Source: JAKEFM01 sp035695825
Lineage (GTDB): Bacteria; Planctomycetota; UBA1135; JAKEFM01
NCBI GenBank assembly: GCA_035695825.1
Contig: DASRRH010000023.1
Span: forward strand, 28,588-92,587
Length of the DNA stretch: 64,000 nt
Reading direction: 5' to 3'
Shown: one piece after another, positions 1-7,285 of the stretch
How positions within the stretch are numbered: the stretch's first letter is position 1
Layout of the letters: every line of letters begins with the position of its first letter
Notes under the pieces: generated by a model
Told to the model about the DNA's origin: nothing
Database searches by the model: none
The model's input: the letters and a program-made list of their open reading frames with translations, nothing else
Made by a program: the position numbers and the translations under genes

Positions 1-133
1 CCTCCGGGCGATCCGACTTCCAGATCCGCGCGAACTCCTTGCGCCCCGCGCTCCGCCAGTCGAACGGCGGGGCGGCGCGACTCGCAGGGTCCTGGGCGGC
101 GAGGGGGAGGAGGAGGAGCGCGAGGCCGGGCAC
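1..133 (-). CDS. Exported protein, N-terminal fragment
   Basis: Only the first 44 residues are in the window; the gene runs off the left edge. A GTG at 131-133 starts a peptide with a hydrophobic run of Leu/Ala followed by LAAQDP, a typical type I signal peptide with probable cleavage after Ala-Gln. After it come residues such as FDWRSAGRKEFARIW, which look like ordinary folded protein. The reading frame is closed upstream by a TAG near 185-190, and I see no ATG between, so GTG is the best start. It is divergent from the molybdenum hydroxylase operon. Function cannot be told from this fragment. Confidence 0.55.
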   Translation of the reverse strand, partial: MPGLALLLLPLAAQDPASRAAPPFDWRSAGRKEFARIWKSDRPE

Positions 134-232
134 GAGACGCCCGAGTCTAGAGGGAGGGCTTTCCCTTGTAACGGGTCGCCCCTATGCGCCCCGCCTGCCC
201 GGGGTTGAAATGCTCGGGCCACCTTACACCCG

Positions 233-859
233 ATGGTCCGGAAGGATCGCCCGCGGGACCCTCTCGGGCCCGACATCTCGCGACGCGTGCTCCTCAAGGG
301 CTTCGGCCTCGCCGCCGCCGGCGCCGCGGCCGCCCCCGGCTGCGCAATCCCGGTCCCTGCGGAGCGGACGGTCCGAAAGCTCGGCCCCGGGCCGACCCCC
401 GTCGCGTTCACGCTGAACGGCAGGAGGACCCGCCTCGAGGTCGAGCCCCGGCTGACCCTCCTCGACGCGCTCCGTGAGCGCCTCGACCAGACGGGCCCGA
501 AGGAGGTCTGCGACCGCGGAGCCTGCGGCGCCTGCACCGTGATCCTCGACGGGAGGCCCGTGAACGCCTGCATGGTCCTCGCGGTCGACTGCGAGGGGCG
601 CGACGTCCTGACCGTCGAGGGGATCGGGACCCCGGAGAGTCTCGACCCGACGCAGCGCGCGTTCTGCGAGACCGACGCCCTCCAGTGCGGCTTCTGCACG
701 CCCGGGATGGTGACCTCGGTCTACGCGCTGCTTCGCCACAATCCGAATCCGACCCCCGAGCAGGTCCGCGAGGCCTGCGCCGGGAACCTCTGCCGCTGCG
801 GGACCTACCCGAAGGTCTTCGAGGCGGCGCTCCGCGCCGCGCGAGGGAGGAAGGCGTGA
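233..859 (+). CDS. [2Fe-2S] subunit of Tat-exported molybdenum hydroxylase
   Basis: This is the small electron-transfer subunit of a xanthine dehydrogenase/aldehyde oxidoreductase-family enzyme (208 aa). Residues 16-25 (SRRVLLKGFG) are a twin-arginine signal, so the enzyme probably works in the periplasm like E. coli PaoABC. A ferredoxin-like domain follows with cluster-1 ligands Cys93, Cys98, Cys101 and Cys113. A C-terminal four-helix domain carries cluster 2: Cys152 and Cys155 in CGFCTPG, and Cys187 and Cys189 in CRCG. All eight cysteines are present. It is the first gene of a five-gene run in which each gene overlaps the next by 4 bases. The substrate cannot be told; aromatic or N-heterocyclic aldehydes are typical of the family. 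Confidence 0.95.
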   Translation: MVRKDRPRDPLGPDISRRVLLKGFGLAAAGAAAAPGCAIPVPAERTVRKLGPGPTPVAFTLNGRRTRLEVEPRLTLLDALRERLDQTGPKEVCDRGACGACTVILDGRPVNACMVLAVDCEGRDVLTVEGIGTPESLDPTQRAFCETDALQCGFCTPGMVTSVYALLRHNPNPTPEQVREACAGNLCRCGTYPKVFEAALRAARGRKA

Positions 860-3087
860 GGCGGCGGCGGGCCGACAAGGGGACCTTCGGGTTCGCGGGG
901 AAGACGAGGGAGGTCGACCTCAAGCTCGAGCCGGACCGGCCGCGACCCTGGGATGTCTCGACGAAGTTCAACGTGGTCGGGACGGCCGTCCCGCGCGTCG
1001 ACGGCCCCGCCAAGACGACGGGACGCGCGAAGTACACCTTCGACGTGAGCCTCCCGGGGATGCTCTCCGCGTCGGTCCTGCGCTCGCCGCACGCGCACGC
1101 CAAGGTCGCCTCGATCGACGCCTCGCGGGCCCGCGCGATGGGCGGCGTCCGCGCGGTCAAGACCTACGAGGGGAGGACCGTCAAGTTCGCCGGGGAGGAG
1201 GTCGCCGCGGTCGCCGCCGTCTCCCCCGACGTCGCCGAGGACGCGCTCGAGGCGATCCGCGTCGTCTACGATCCCCTCCCCTTCGTCGCGACCCTCGAGG
1301 AGGCGATGCGGGAGGGGGCGCCACGCGTCCACGCCCGGCGCGCGAACGTCGACGAGAGCGGGCCGCAGGAGAACGGGGACGTCGAGAAGGGGTTCGCGCA
1401 AGCCGAGGCCGTCCTCGAGGCGACCTACCGCACGCAGGTCCAGACCCACGCCCCGCTCGAGACCCACGGCTTCGTCGCGCGTTGGGAGGGGGACGAGCTC
1501 ACCGTATGGGCCTCGACGCAGGGGACCTTCTCCGTCCGCGAGGACCTGGCGGCCCACTTCAAGATCCCCGCCTCCAAGGTCCGCGTGATCGCGGAGCACG
1601 TGGGGGGAGGCTTCGGAGCGAAGTTCGGCGCGGGCTTCTGGGGGGTCTGCGCGGCGGAGCTCGCGCGCGAGGCGGGCGCGCCCGTGAAACTCATGCTCGA
1701 CCGGAAGGGGGAGCATGTCGCTGCAGGAAATCGCCCCGACTCGATCCAGAAGATGCGGGCCGGGATCAAGAAGGACGGGACGGTCACCGCCTGGGAAGTC
1801 CGGACGTGGGGCACGGCCGGGATCGGCGGAGGCGCGGGCGTCGCCAACCCGATGATCTACGACCTCGGCGCGACCCGGAAATGGGAGGCGGACGTCTACA
1901 CGAACGCGGGCCCCGGCTGCGCGATGCGCGCGCCGGGCCACCCGCAGGGCTCCTTCGCCCTCGAGGGGATGCTCGACGAGCTCGCCGCGGCGATCGGGAT
2001 CGACCCTCTCGACCTGCGCCTCAAGATCGACGGCCACCCCGCGCGCCAGGAGCAGTGGCGGATCGGCGCGGCGAAGATCGGCTGGCAGCGGCGCGCGACG
2101 CTGAACGATGGCGCGGGGCGCCTCCGCCGCGGCCTCGGCTGCGCCGCCTCGACGTGGGGGAACGCGGGCGGCGAGGGGGTCCAGGTCGGCGTCGCGATCC
2201 ACCCCGACGGCTCGGTCGAGGTCCGCAACGGCTGCCAGGACATCGGCACCGGGACGCGCACGCTGATGGCGGTGATCGCCGCCGAGGAGATCGGCGTCGA
2301 ACCCTCTCGCATCTCGGTCCGGCTCGGCGACACGCGCCTCGGAGTCGGCCCAGCGAGCGGCGGCTCGACGACGGCCCCCAGCGTCGGCCCGGCCGTCCGC
2401 GAGGGCGCCTGGCGCGCGAAGCGGGCGCTCTTCGAGAAGGTCGCGGATCGGCTCGGAGCGAAGGCCGCGGACCTCGATTCGCGGGGAGGACGGATCTTCG
2501 TCCGCGACGACCCTTCGAAGTCGATCGCCTGGGGCGAAGCCTGCGCGAGCCTCGGCGCGACCCCGATCGAGGTGACGGGGGAGCGGCGCCGCAACTTCGG
2601 CGGATGGCGCGGCGACAACGCGGGCTGTCAGTTCGCGGAGGTCGAGGTCGACGCGGCGACGGGAGTCGTCCGCGTCCGCAAGGTCGTCGCGATCCAGGAC
2701 GCCGGCACCGTGATCGACCGGCTCACCTTCGAGAGCCAGGTGATCGGCGGCGTCATCCAGGGCCTCTCCTTCGCCCTGTTCGAGGAGCGCGTGATGGACC
2801 GGCGCTTCGGGGTGATGCTCAACCCGAATCTCGAGACCTACAAGATCGCGGGCTCGCTCGACATGCCCGAGATCGAGGCGATCCCGTTCGAGATCCGACC
2901 GGGCCTCAACGACTGCGGGATCCTCGGCCTCGGGGAGCCGCCGGTGATCCCGACGGCCGCGGCGATCGGGAACGCCGTCTCCCACGCGATCGGCGCCCGG
3001 GCCCGCGAGCTCCCGATCACGCCCGCGCGGGTGCTCGCCGCGCTCGCCGCTCGCGAGAACCCCCCCGCGCCGGAGGGGGGACGATGA
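856..3087 (+). CDS. Molybdopterin-binding catalytic subunit of xanthine dehydrogenase-family enzyme
   Basis: This is the large catalytic subunit (743 aa), which binds the molybdenum cofactor and hydroxylates the substrate. I start it at GTG 856, inside the GTGA overlap with the upstream stop; longer readings would only cover the 2Fe-2S gene. The N-terminal part has the family opening VGTAVPRVDGPAKTTG. A glycine-rich Moco contact, GGGFGAK, lies at about 250-256, and the C-terminal LGEPP holds Glu694 at the position of the catalytic glutamate. It has no Tat signal, as expected if it is co-exported with the small subunit. Gene order is small, Mo, FAD, whereas paoABC is small, FAD, Mo. No XdhC/MocA-type maturation gene lies nearby. 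Confidence 0.95.
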   Translation: MRRRRADKGTFGFAGKTREVDLKLEPDRPRPWDVSTKFNVVGTAVPRVDGPAKTTGRAKYTFDVSLPGMLSASVLRSPHAHAKVASIDASRARAMGGVRAVKTYEGRTVKFAGEEVAAVAAVSPDVAEDALEAIRVVYDPLPFVATLEEAMREGAPRVHARRANVDESGPQENGDVEKGFAQAEAVLEATYRTQVQTHAPLETHGFVARWEGDELTVWASTQGTFSVREDLAAHFKIPASKVRVIAEHVGGGFGAKFGAGFWGVCAAELAREAGAPVKLMLDRKGEHVAAGNRPDSIQKMRAGIKKDGTVTAWEVRTWGTAGIGGGAGVANPMIYDLGATRKWEADVYTNAGPGCAMRAPGHPQGSFALEGMLDELAAAIGIDPLDLRLKIDGHPARQEQWRIGAAKIGWQRRATLNDGAGRLRRGLGCAASTWGNAGGEGVQVGVAIHPDGSVEVRNGCQDIGTGTRTLMAVIAAEEIGVEPSRISVRLGDTRLGVGPASGGSTTAPSVGPAVREGAWRAKRALFEKVADRLGAKAADLDSRGGRIFVRDDPSKSIAWGEACASLGATPIEVTGERRRNFGGWRGDNAGCQFAEVEVDAATGVVRVRKVVAIQDAGTVIDRLTFESQVIGGVIQGLSFALFEERVMDRRFGVMLNPNLETYKIAGSLDMPEIEAIPFEIRPGLNDCGILGLGEPPVIPTAAAIGNAVSHAIGARARELPITPARVLAALAARENPPAPEGGR

Positions 3088-4055
3088 GGGCCTTCGCCTA
3101 CGCCCTCCCCCGCTCCCTCGAGGAGGCGCGCGAGGCGCTCCGCGAGGTGGGCTCGGTCCCGAAGGCCGGCGGCGTCGATCTCCTCGACCACCTGAAGGAG
3201 CGGCTGGTCGCGCCGGACACCCTCGTCTCGCTCCGCGCCGTCCCGGGGCTCGACCGGATCGAGGAGCGCGACGGGTCGATCCGGATCGGCGCGCTCGTCA
3301 CGCTCGCGCGGATCGCCGAGGACCCCGCCGTCCGCGCGCTGGCGACGGCGCTGGCGAGCGCCGCCGGCGACGCCGCGACCCCGCAGATCCGGAACCTCGC
3401 GACCGCCGGAGGGAACCTCGCTCAGAAGACGCGCTGCTGGTACTACCGCAACCGCGACCTCCCCTGCCTCAAGCGGGGCGGGAGCGAGTGTCCCGCCCTC
3501 GACGGGCGGAATCGCTACCACGCGATCCTCGCCTACGACCGCTGCCCCTCGGTCCACGCGAGCAATCTCGCCCCGGCGCTCCTCGCGCTCGGCGCGCGGG
3601 TCCGCGCCGTCGGCGAGAAGGGGGGGCGTGAGATCGCGATCGACGACTTCTTCGTGAACGACCCGAAGGACCTCGCACGCGAGAACGTCCTCACCCCGGG
3701 GGAGCTGATCACGGAGGTGATCGTCCCCGCCTCCGGCCTCCGCAGCGCCTACCGCGAAGTGCGCGAGAAGCAGTCCTTCGACTGGCCGCTCGTCTCCGCG
3801 GCGGCCTCGGTCCGCCTCGAGAACGGCCGGATCGCCGACCTCCGCGTCGCGCTCGGCGCCGTCGCGCCCGTCCCGCTGCGCGCGAGGGAAGTCGAGGAGG
3901 CCCTGAGGGGAACGGCCCCGGATCCCGCGGCCGTCCGCGCGGCCGCCTCCCGCGCGTTCGCCGGAGCGCGCCCGCTCGCGGAGAACGAGTTCAAGTTGCC
4001 GGCGGGGATCGCCTGTCTCTCCGACGCGATCCTCGCGGCGATCGGACCCTCGTGA
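3084..4055 (+). CDS. FAD-binding subunit with extra [4Fe-4S] insertion
   Basis: This is the medium subunit (323 aa), which carries FAD. The two FAD pyrophosphate loops are visible as AGGVDLL (28-34) and ATAGGN (106-111). Between and after them sit four cysteines, Cys118, Cys128, Cys136 and Cys154, within an insertion like the one that binds a [4Fe-4S] cluster in PaoB and 4-hydroxybenzoyl-CoA reductase beta subunits. That insertion is absent from ordinary xanthine dehydrogenase, so the enzyme is closer to the PaoB type. The CO-dehydrogenase flavoprotein C-terminal domain fills residues about 205-320. The start is fixed by an ATGA overlap with the Mo subunit. Confidence 0.93.
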   Translation: MRAFAYALPRSLEEAREALREVGSVPKAGGVDLLDHLKERLVAPDTLVSLRAVPGLDRIEERDGSIRIGALVTLARIAEDPAVRALATALASAAGDAATPQIRNLATAGGNLAQKTRCWYYRNRDLPCLKRGGSECPALDGRNRYHAILAYDRCPSVHASNLAPALLALGARVRAVGEKGGREIAIDDFFVNDPKDLARENVLTPGELITEVIVPASGLRSAYREVREKQSFDWPLVSAAASVRLENGRIADLRVALGAVAPVPLRAREVEEALRGTAPDPAAVRAAASRAFAGARPLAENEFKLPAGIACLSDAILAAIGPS

Positions 4056-4291
4056 CGCGCGCGAAGGAACCCTCTCCCGCGGCGGAGGGGACCTGCCTCC
4101 GCCTCCGGACGAAGACGATGTACACGCCCGTCTCGCGTCCGGAGCCCGACCCGCAGCGCTCCTGGCGCACGGCCCCCTACTGGTGCCAGCGCACGATGCG
4201 TCCCGTCGGCCCGGACGGCGACCCGGTGGACCCGCGGGCATGCGTTCGCGAACGCGCCTGTTTCGAGGGGTCGGGGCCTCGATCGGAATGA
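4052..4291 (+). CDS. Small Cys-containing protein coupled to the hydroxylase operon
   Basis: This encodes 79 residues starting at GTG 4052, which overlaps the FAD-subunit stop by 4 bases; its own stop overlaps the next start by 4 bases. Exact coupling on both sides is the main reason to believe it. The protein is rich in Pro, Arg and Asp and has four cysteines, spread over the N-terminal part, a PYWCQRTM segment and a CVRERACF segment near the C-terminus. It has no signal peptide or membrane segment. I do not recognise the family. The cysteine pattern could bind a metal, so a maturation or assembly role is possible, but that is only a guess from position. Confidence 0.6.
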   Translation: MTRAKEPSPAAEGTCLRLRTKTMYTPVSRPEPDPQRSWRTAPYWCQRTMRPVGPDGDPVDPRACVRERACFEGSGPRSE

Positions 4292-5283
4292 CCGCGGCGC
4301 CGCGCGTCGCTCCTCGAACCTTCCGGCTCGCCCCCCTCCTCGGTTCGCTCCCCCTCGCGACGTTCCTCGCCGCGGCGAGGGCGCAGGACCCGGCGGCCTC
4401 CCGGCCCTGGCAGGAACCCCCCGGCGCCCGGGCGAGAATCGCGGAGATCGCGGCCTTCGGCGAGGGGCTCGGCCTCCCTCCGACCTCGAACTTCCGGACG
4501 TTCGAGCCCTCGATCGGCGGGATCCACATCCTCTACGCGACCCCTCGCTTCGCCCTCGGCCGCCACTACAACGACATCTACGTCACGCACGGCCACGACC
4601 GCGCCGCCATCGAGCGGGCCGCCGAGGTCTTCCGGAGGCGCGGAAGGGAGGTCCGGATCGAGACGGTCGAGGCGGTGGCGGAGGGAGGCTGCCCGGTCAC
4701 GCGGGCGCTCCTCGAGGATTCCCCCTCCCGCCAGGCCTACGTCGTCCTCCACGAGAACGCCCACGTCGCGCTCCGCTCCGACCTCCGGATCGAGGAGCCG
4801 GTCGCGGACGTGATCGCGTCGATCGGCTCGGAGGCGTACTTCCGGGAGGCGCAGGGAGGAATTTCGGACTCGCTGCGGGTTTGCCGGGAGGACCGCGCCC
4901 GCAACGACCGGCTCTTCGCCTTCGTCGAGGAGGTCTACGAGAAGCTCGCCTCGCTCTACGCGACGCTCCCGGAGGACGCGGAGGTCCGGGAGCGGCTCCG
5001 GCGCGAAGCGCTCGAGGAGGCGCGGCGGTCCTTCGCGCGGCAGTTCGACGCGCGCGAGTGCGGATTCGCCGCGGAGGACCTAAACGACGCGCTCCTCACC
5101 CGCCTCCACACCTTCGCCCATCACCGCCCGCTCGCCTTCGCCGCCGCGGCTTCGTTCGGGCAAACCGACGAGGCCGTGGCAACCCTGATCCGCCTGCCGA
5201 CGTCGGAGGAGCACGCCGCGCGGATCCTCCGCGCCCTCGCGGCGCGGGGACCGGCTCTTCCCTCCACCCCCTCCGCGCGGTAG
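4288..5283 (+). CDS. Exported HExxH metallopeptidase-like protein
   Basis: This encodes 331 residues, starting at the ATG of an ATGA overlap. Residues about 10-32 form a signal peptide ending in AAARAQ, so the protein is exported. The middle contains VVLHENAHVALR, in which His155-Glu156-x-x-His159 is a zinc-peptidase HExxH motif; downstream EEPVADVIASIGSEAYF resembles the third-ligand helix of the putative aminopeptidase family PF10023. The region before it (YATPRFALGRHYNDIYVTHGHD) and the Glu/Arg-rich helical C-terminus also fit that family. It ends the hydroxylase operon and shares the enzyme's predicted periplasmic location. The family match is from memory of motifs, so the exact peptidase class is uncertain. 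Confidence 0.75.
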   Translation: MTAAPRVAPRTFRLAPLLGSLPLATFLAAARAQDPAASRPWQEPPGARARIAEIAAFGEGLGLPPTSNFRTFEPSIGGIHILYATPRFALGRHYNDIYVTHGHDRAAIERAAEVFRRRGREVRIETVEAVAEGGCPVTRALLEDSPSRQAYVVLHENAHVALRSDLRIEEPVADVIASIGSEAYFREAQGGISDSLRVCREDRARNDRLFAFVEEVYEKLASLYATLPEDAEVRERLRREALEEARRSFARQFDARECGFAAEDLNDALLTRLHTFAHHRPLAFAAAASFGQTDEAVATLIRLPTSEEHAARILRALAARGPALPSTPSAR

Positions 5284-5433
5284 CCGCGCCGTCCGGGGGG
5301 TCTCCTATTGATTCATCCGTTGCTGCCAGTTCGGGAAGAGGGCGTTCCCGTCGAGCCGGGGCACCGAATCCCGATCGCGACCCGGCGTTTCGAGGAAGCA
5401 CGAGATGGAGGAGCCCGCGAGGAGTACGCCGGG

Positions 5434-5451
5434 GTGCTATCATGCTAGCAC
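5434..5451 (+). promoter_or_regulatory. Promoter/operator of the RHH-PIN toxin-antitoxin operon
   Basis: The arms GTGCTA (5434-5439) and TAGCAC (5446-5451) form a perfect 6-bp inverted repeat around a 6-base spacer. The same stretch contains TGCTATCAT (5435-5443), a near-consensus extended -10 box (TG-n-TATCAT). A site where the antitoxin dimer covers the -10 is the usual autoregulation arrangement for ribbon-helix-helix antitoxins. It also argues that translation starts at ATG 5463 and not at ATG 5442, which lies inside the operator. Confidence 0.65.
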
Positions 5452-5462
5452 TCCGGGACCGC

Positions 5463-5717
5463 ATGAAAACCTATTCGGGCAAGATCCTGATCCGCGTGCC
5501 CTCCTCCCTCCACCGCGATCTCGCCGAGGAGGCCTTCCGCTCCGGCCGTTCCATCAATGCGCTCTGCCTCGAGGCGCTGATCGCGCGGCGGGCCCTCAAG
5601 GGGTACGACCCCTGGCGCGCCATCGAGAAGATCTGGAGAGAGAACCGGGGCGTCCCGCCCGACCGCGTGGCGGAAGACGTCGCTGCCGCCCTGCGCGAGG
5701 CGCGGCGTGGCCGGTAG
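5463..5717 (+). CDS. Ribbon-helix-helix antitoxin (HicB/CopG-like)
   Basis: This encodes 84 residues. MKTYSGKILIRVPSSLHRDL followed by AEEAFRSGRSINALCLEAL is a classic ribbon-helix-helix: a beta-strand (KILIRVP) that would contact operator DNA, and two helices. The C-terminal 40 residues, rich in Arg/Glu, would bind and neutralise the toxin. The gene overlaps the PIN toxin start by 11 bases and lies just behind a matching inverted-repeat operator. The strand resembles the HicB family, but the partner is a PIN ribonuclease rather than HicA, so I call it a generic RHH antitoxin. Confidence 0.85.
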   Translation: MKTYSGKILIRVPSSLHRDLAEEAFRSGRSINALCLEALIARRALKGYDPWRAIEKIWRENRGVPPDRVAEDVAAALREARRGR

Positions 5718-6138
5718 GCCACGCGCCGTCCTCGACGCGAACGTCTTCGTCAGCGGGGTCCTCTCCGCGAAGGGCCCGCCGGGGAGGATCCTGCGGGCGC
5801 TCCGAGCCGGAGCGATCCACCTCGTCACTTCTGAAGAGATCAACGAGGAGATCCTCGCCGTCCCCGACCGTCCCCGGATCCGGGACCGTTACCCTGTCGG
5901 CGACCGGATCTTCGACGTCGCCGTCCTCCTCTTCAACGCGGAGACCCTGCTGGCGGCACCGCGGCCCGTGCGGGCCTCGCGAGATCCCGACGACGACAAG
6001 TACCTGGCAGCGGCGGTCGAGGGAGGGGCGCAGTACCTCGTCCCCGGCGACGAGAGCGGACTTCTCGTCCTCCGCGAGTTCGAAGGTGTGAGGATCCTGA
6101 CGCCGCGGGCGTTCCTCTCCATCCTTCGTTCGGGGTAG
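5707..6138 (+). CDS. PIN-domain toxin ribonuclease
   Basis: This encodes 143 residues starting at GTG 5707 within the antitoxin's last codons. It matches the 'toxin component, PIN family' group (COG1569): Asp10 in AVLDANVFVSG, acidic residues in the TSEEINEEIL helix (41-50), Asp93-Asp97 in the RDPDDDKYL segment, and Asp115 in VPGDE. These are the metal-binding acids of PIN ribonucleases, which cut RNA when free of antitoxin. The region SEEINEEILAVPDRPRIRDRY is typical of the family. Length is normal and the gene is intact. Confidence 0.9.
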   Translation: MAGRPRAVLDANVFVSGVLSAKGPPGRILRALRAGAIHLVTSEEINEEILAVPDRPRIRDRYPVGDRIFDVAVLLFNAETLLAAPRPVRASRDPDDDKYLAAAVEGGAQYLVPGDESGLLVLREFEGVRILTPRAFLSILRSG

Positions 6139-6216
6139 GCGGGCCCTCCCCCGGGGGACTGGCGACCCCCGCTCCGTGGCGGCGCACCCGGGCGGATTGG
6201 AATGCCGGGTCTCAGG

Positions 6217-6232
6217 CCGCCCCGTGGGGCGG
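6217..6232. terminator. GC hairpin after the toxin-antitoxin operon
   Basis: CCGCCCC (6217-6223) and GGGGCGG (6226-6232) make a perfect short stem. It lies between the PIN gene on the plus strand and the small RHH gene on the minus strand, so it could end both transcripts. There is no U-run on either side, which makes the terminator call weak. Confidence 0.3.
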
Positions 6233-6265
6233 ACCGGCCGATCAAGGACGGCGGGCGAGGAAGCC

Positions 6266-6385
6266 TCAGAGGAGCGGGCGCAGGGACCGGCGCAGGAGTT
6301 CGGCGAGCGAGATCCCCTGGTTGCGCGCCGCCTCTTTCGCGAGCCGGTGCTCGACGGTCGTCAGCCCGACCAGAATCCGGATCAT
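6266..6385 (-). CDS. Minimal ribbon-helix-helix protein (39 aa), orphan antitoxin-like
   Basis: ATG at 6385 opens a 39-codon frame. Its product begins MIRILVGLTTVEHRLAKEAA and ends SLAELLRRSLRPLL, which is exactly one ribbon-helix-helix unit: a strand (IRILVGL) and two helices. A GAGGCGAG sequence lies about 8 bases upstream as a possible ribosome binding site. No toxin gene lies beside it on the minus strand; the ECF sigma gene is upstream. It may be the surviving part of a second antitoxin or a small DNA-binding regulator. It is too short to be sure it is expressed. Confidence 0.4.
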   Translation of the reverse strand: MIRILVGLTTVEHRLAKEAARNQGISLAELLRRSLRPLL

Positions 6386-6460
6386 GAATCCGCTCGCCTC
6401 GGACCCGTCATACCTCTGTCGAGCCGCCCGTTGGCGCGGTCCGCGACCCTCCGGCTCGGG

Positions 6461-7201
6461 TCAGGCCCGCGCCAGCGCCGCCGCGAGGGCCGGGAGCGCA
6501 TGGAGGTGGCATTCCATGCGCACTGCGTCGGGGCTCGCGGCGCCGACCTCTGCCGCGATCTCCGCCCACTCGGCCCCCCCGAAGAACCGGAAGAAGAGGA
6601 TCGTGTGGTGGCGCTCGGAGAGGGTCGCGAGGGCGGCGGCGACCCTGCGGCGCCCCTCCGCCTCCTCGAAGGTGGTCGCGGGTCCGGGGCGGGAGTCGGG
6701 GACGGCGGAGGCGCCACCGGGCCGGGTCTCCGCTCCGATCGGGGCGGGCCGCTGCTCCGCCGCCGGATGCCTCTTTCCAGCCCTCCAGTAGTTCGCCCGC
6801 TCCAGCACGGCCAGCTCGACGATCCTGCGGATCCAGGCGAGGAGGGAGCCTGCGCCCCGGTACTCGAAATTGGAGAGCTTCTCGAAGACGGTCGCTGCAA
6901 CCTCCTGGAACACGTCTTCGGCCTCGGCATCCAACCGCGGCCGGAGCGCGAACTCGAGCCCCGACCGGATCCTCCCCGCCACGAGGATCTCGATCGCAGG
7001 ACGGTAGCGGTCCCAGATGCGTTCGAACGATTGCCGATCGCCCCGGCGGAAGCTCTCGAGGTCGGCGCGGGTGCGAGTGAACTCCGCGGGGGCAGGCGCG
7101 CCGAGGGCCAAGCCTACCTGCCTGCCCGTGTCCCGATCCGAACCGGATTCGTTCCTTCCCAACGCAGGAGGAGTGTAGGGGCCACGAACCGCGCCGACCA
7201 C
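6461..7201 (-). CDS. ECF-family RNA polymerase sigma factor
   Basis: The protein (up to 246 aa) has sigma region 2 starting at ADLESFRRGDRQSFERIWDR and containing AEDVFQEVAATVFEKLSNFEYRG with LLAWIRRIVELAVLERANYWR. A linker follows, then sigma region 4 (RVAAALATLSERHHTILFFRFF with a C-terminal helix-turn-helix). It would direct polymerase to specific promoters. The start is uncertain: the first in-frame start is GTG 7201, but homology begins about 45 residues later and no clear ribosome site decides; a TTG near 7112 is an alternative. It is divergent from the giant kinase. Sigma factors paired with Ser/Thr kinases are common in planctomycetes, so the two may form one signalling pair (inference). 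Confidence 0.85.
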   Translation of the reverse strand: MVGAVRGPYTPPALGRNESGSDRDTGRQVGLALGAPAPAEFTRTRADLESFRRGDRQSFERIWDRYRPAIEILVAGRIRSGLEFALRPRLDAEAEDVFQEVAATVFEKLSNFEYRGAGSLLAWIRRIVELAVLERANYWRAGKRHPAAEQRPAPIGAETRPGGASAVPDSRPGPATTFEEAEGRRRVAAALATLSERHHTILFFRFFGGAEWAEIAAEVGAASPDAVRMECHLHALPALAAALARA

Positions 7202-7226
7202 GCCCGCTCGGAGCAGAGCATGGCGC

Positions 7227-7232
7227 TATACT
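7227..7232 (+). promoter_or_regulatory. Possible -10 box for the kinase gene
   Basis: TATACT stands out in an otherwise GC-only stretch 54 bases upstream of the kinase GTG. No good -35 hexamer lies 16-18 bases before it, so it may depend on an activator or an alternative sigma factor, perhaps the divergent ECF factor. Confidence 0.25.
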
Positions 7233-7285
7233 CGGCCGCGTCGTCGCGCCTGCGTGCGGGGGGCAGCGTCCTTAAGGAGGCTTCG

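Noticed and set aside
805..2985. 726-codon open frame on the minus strand under the Mo subunit
   Set aside because: It is a shadow of the GC-rich coding strand: Arg/Asp/Gly-rich, no domain, and the plus-strand gene is certain.
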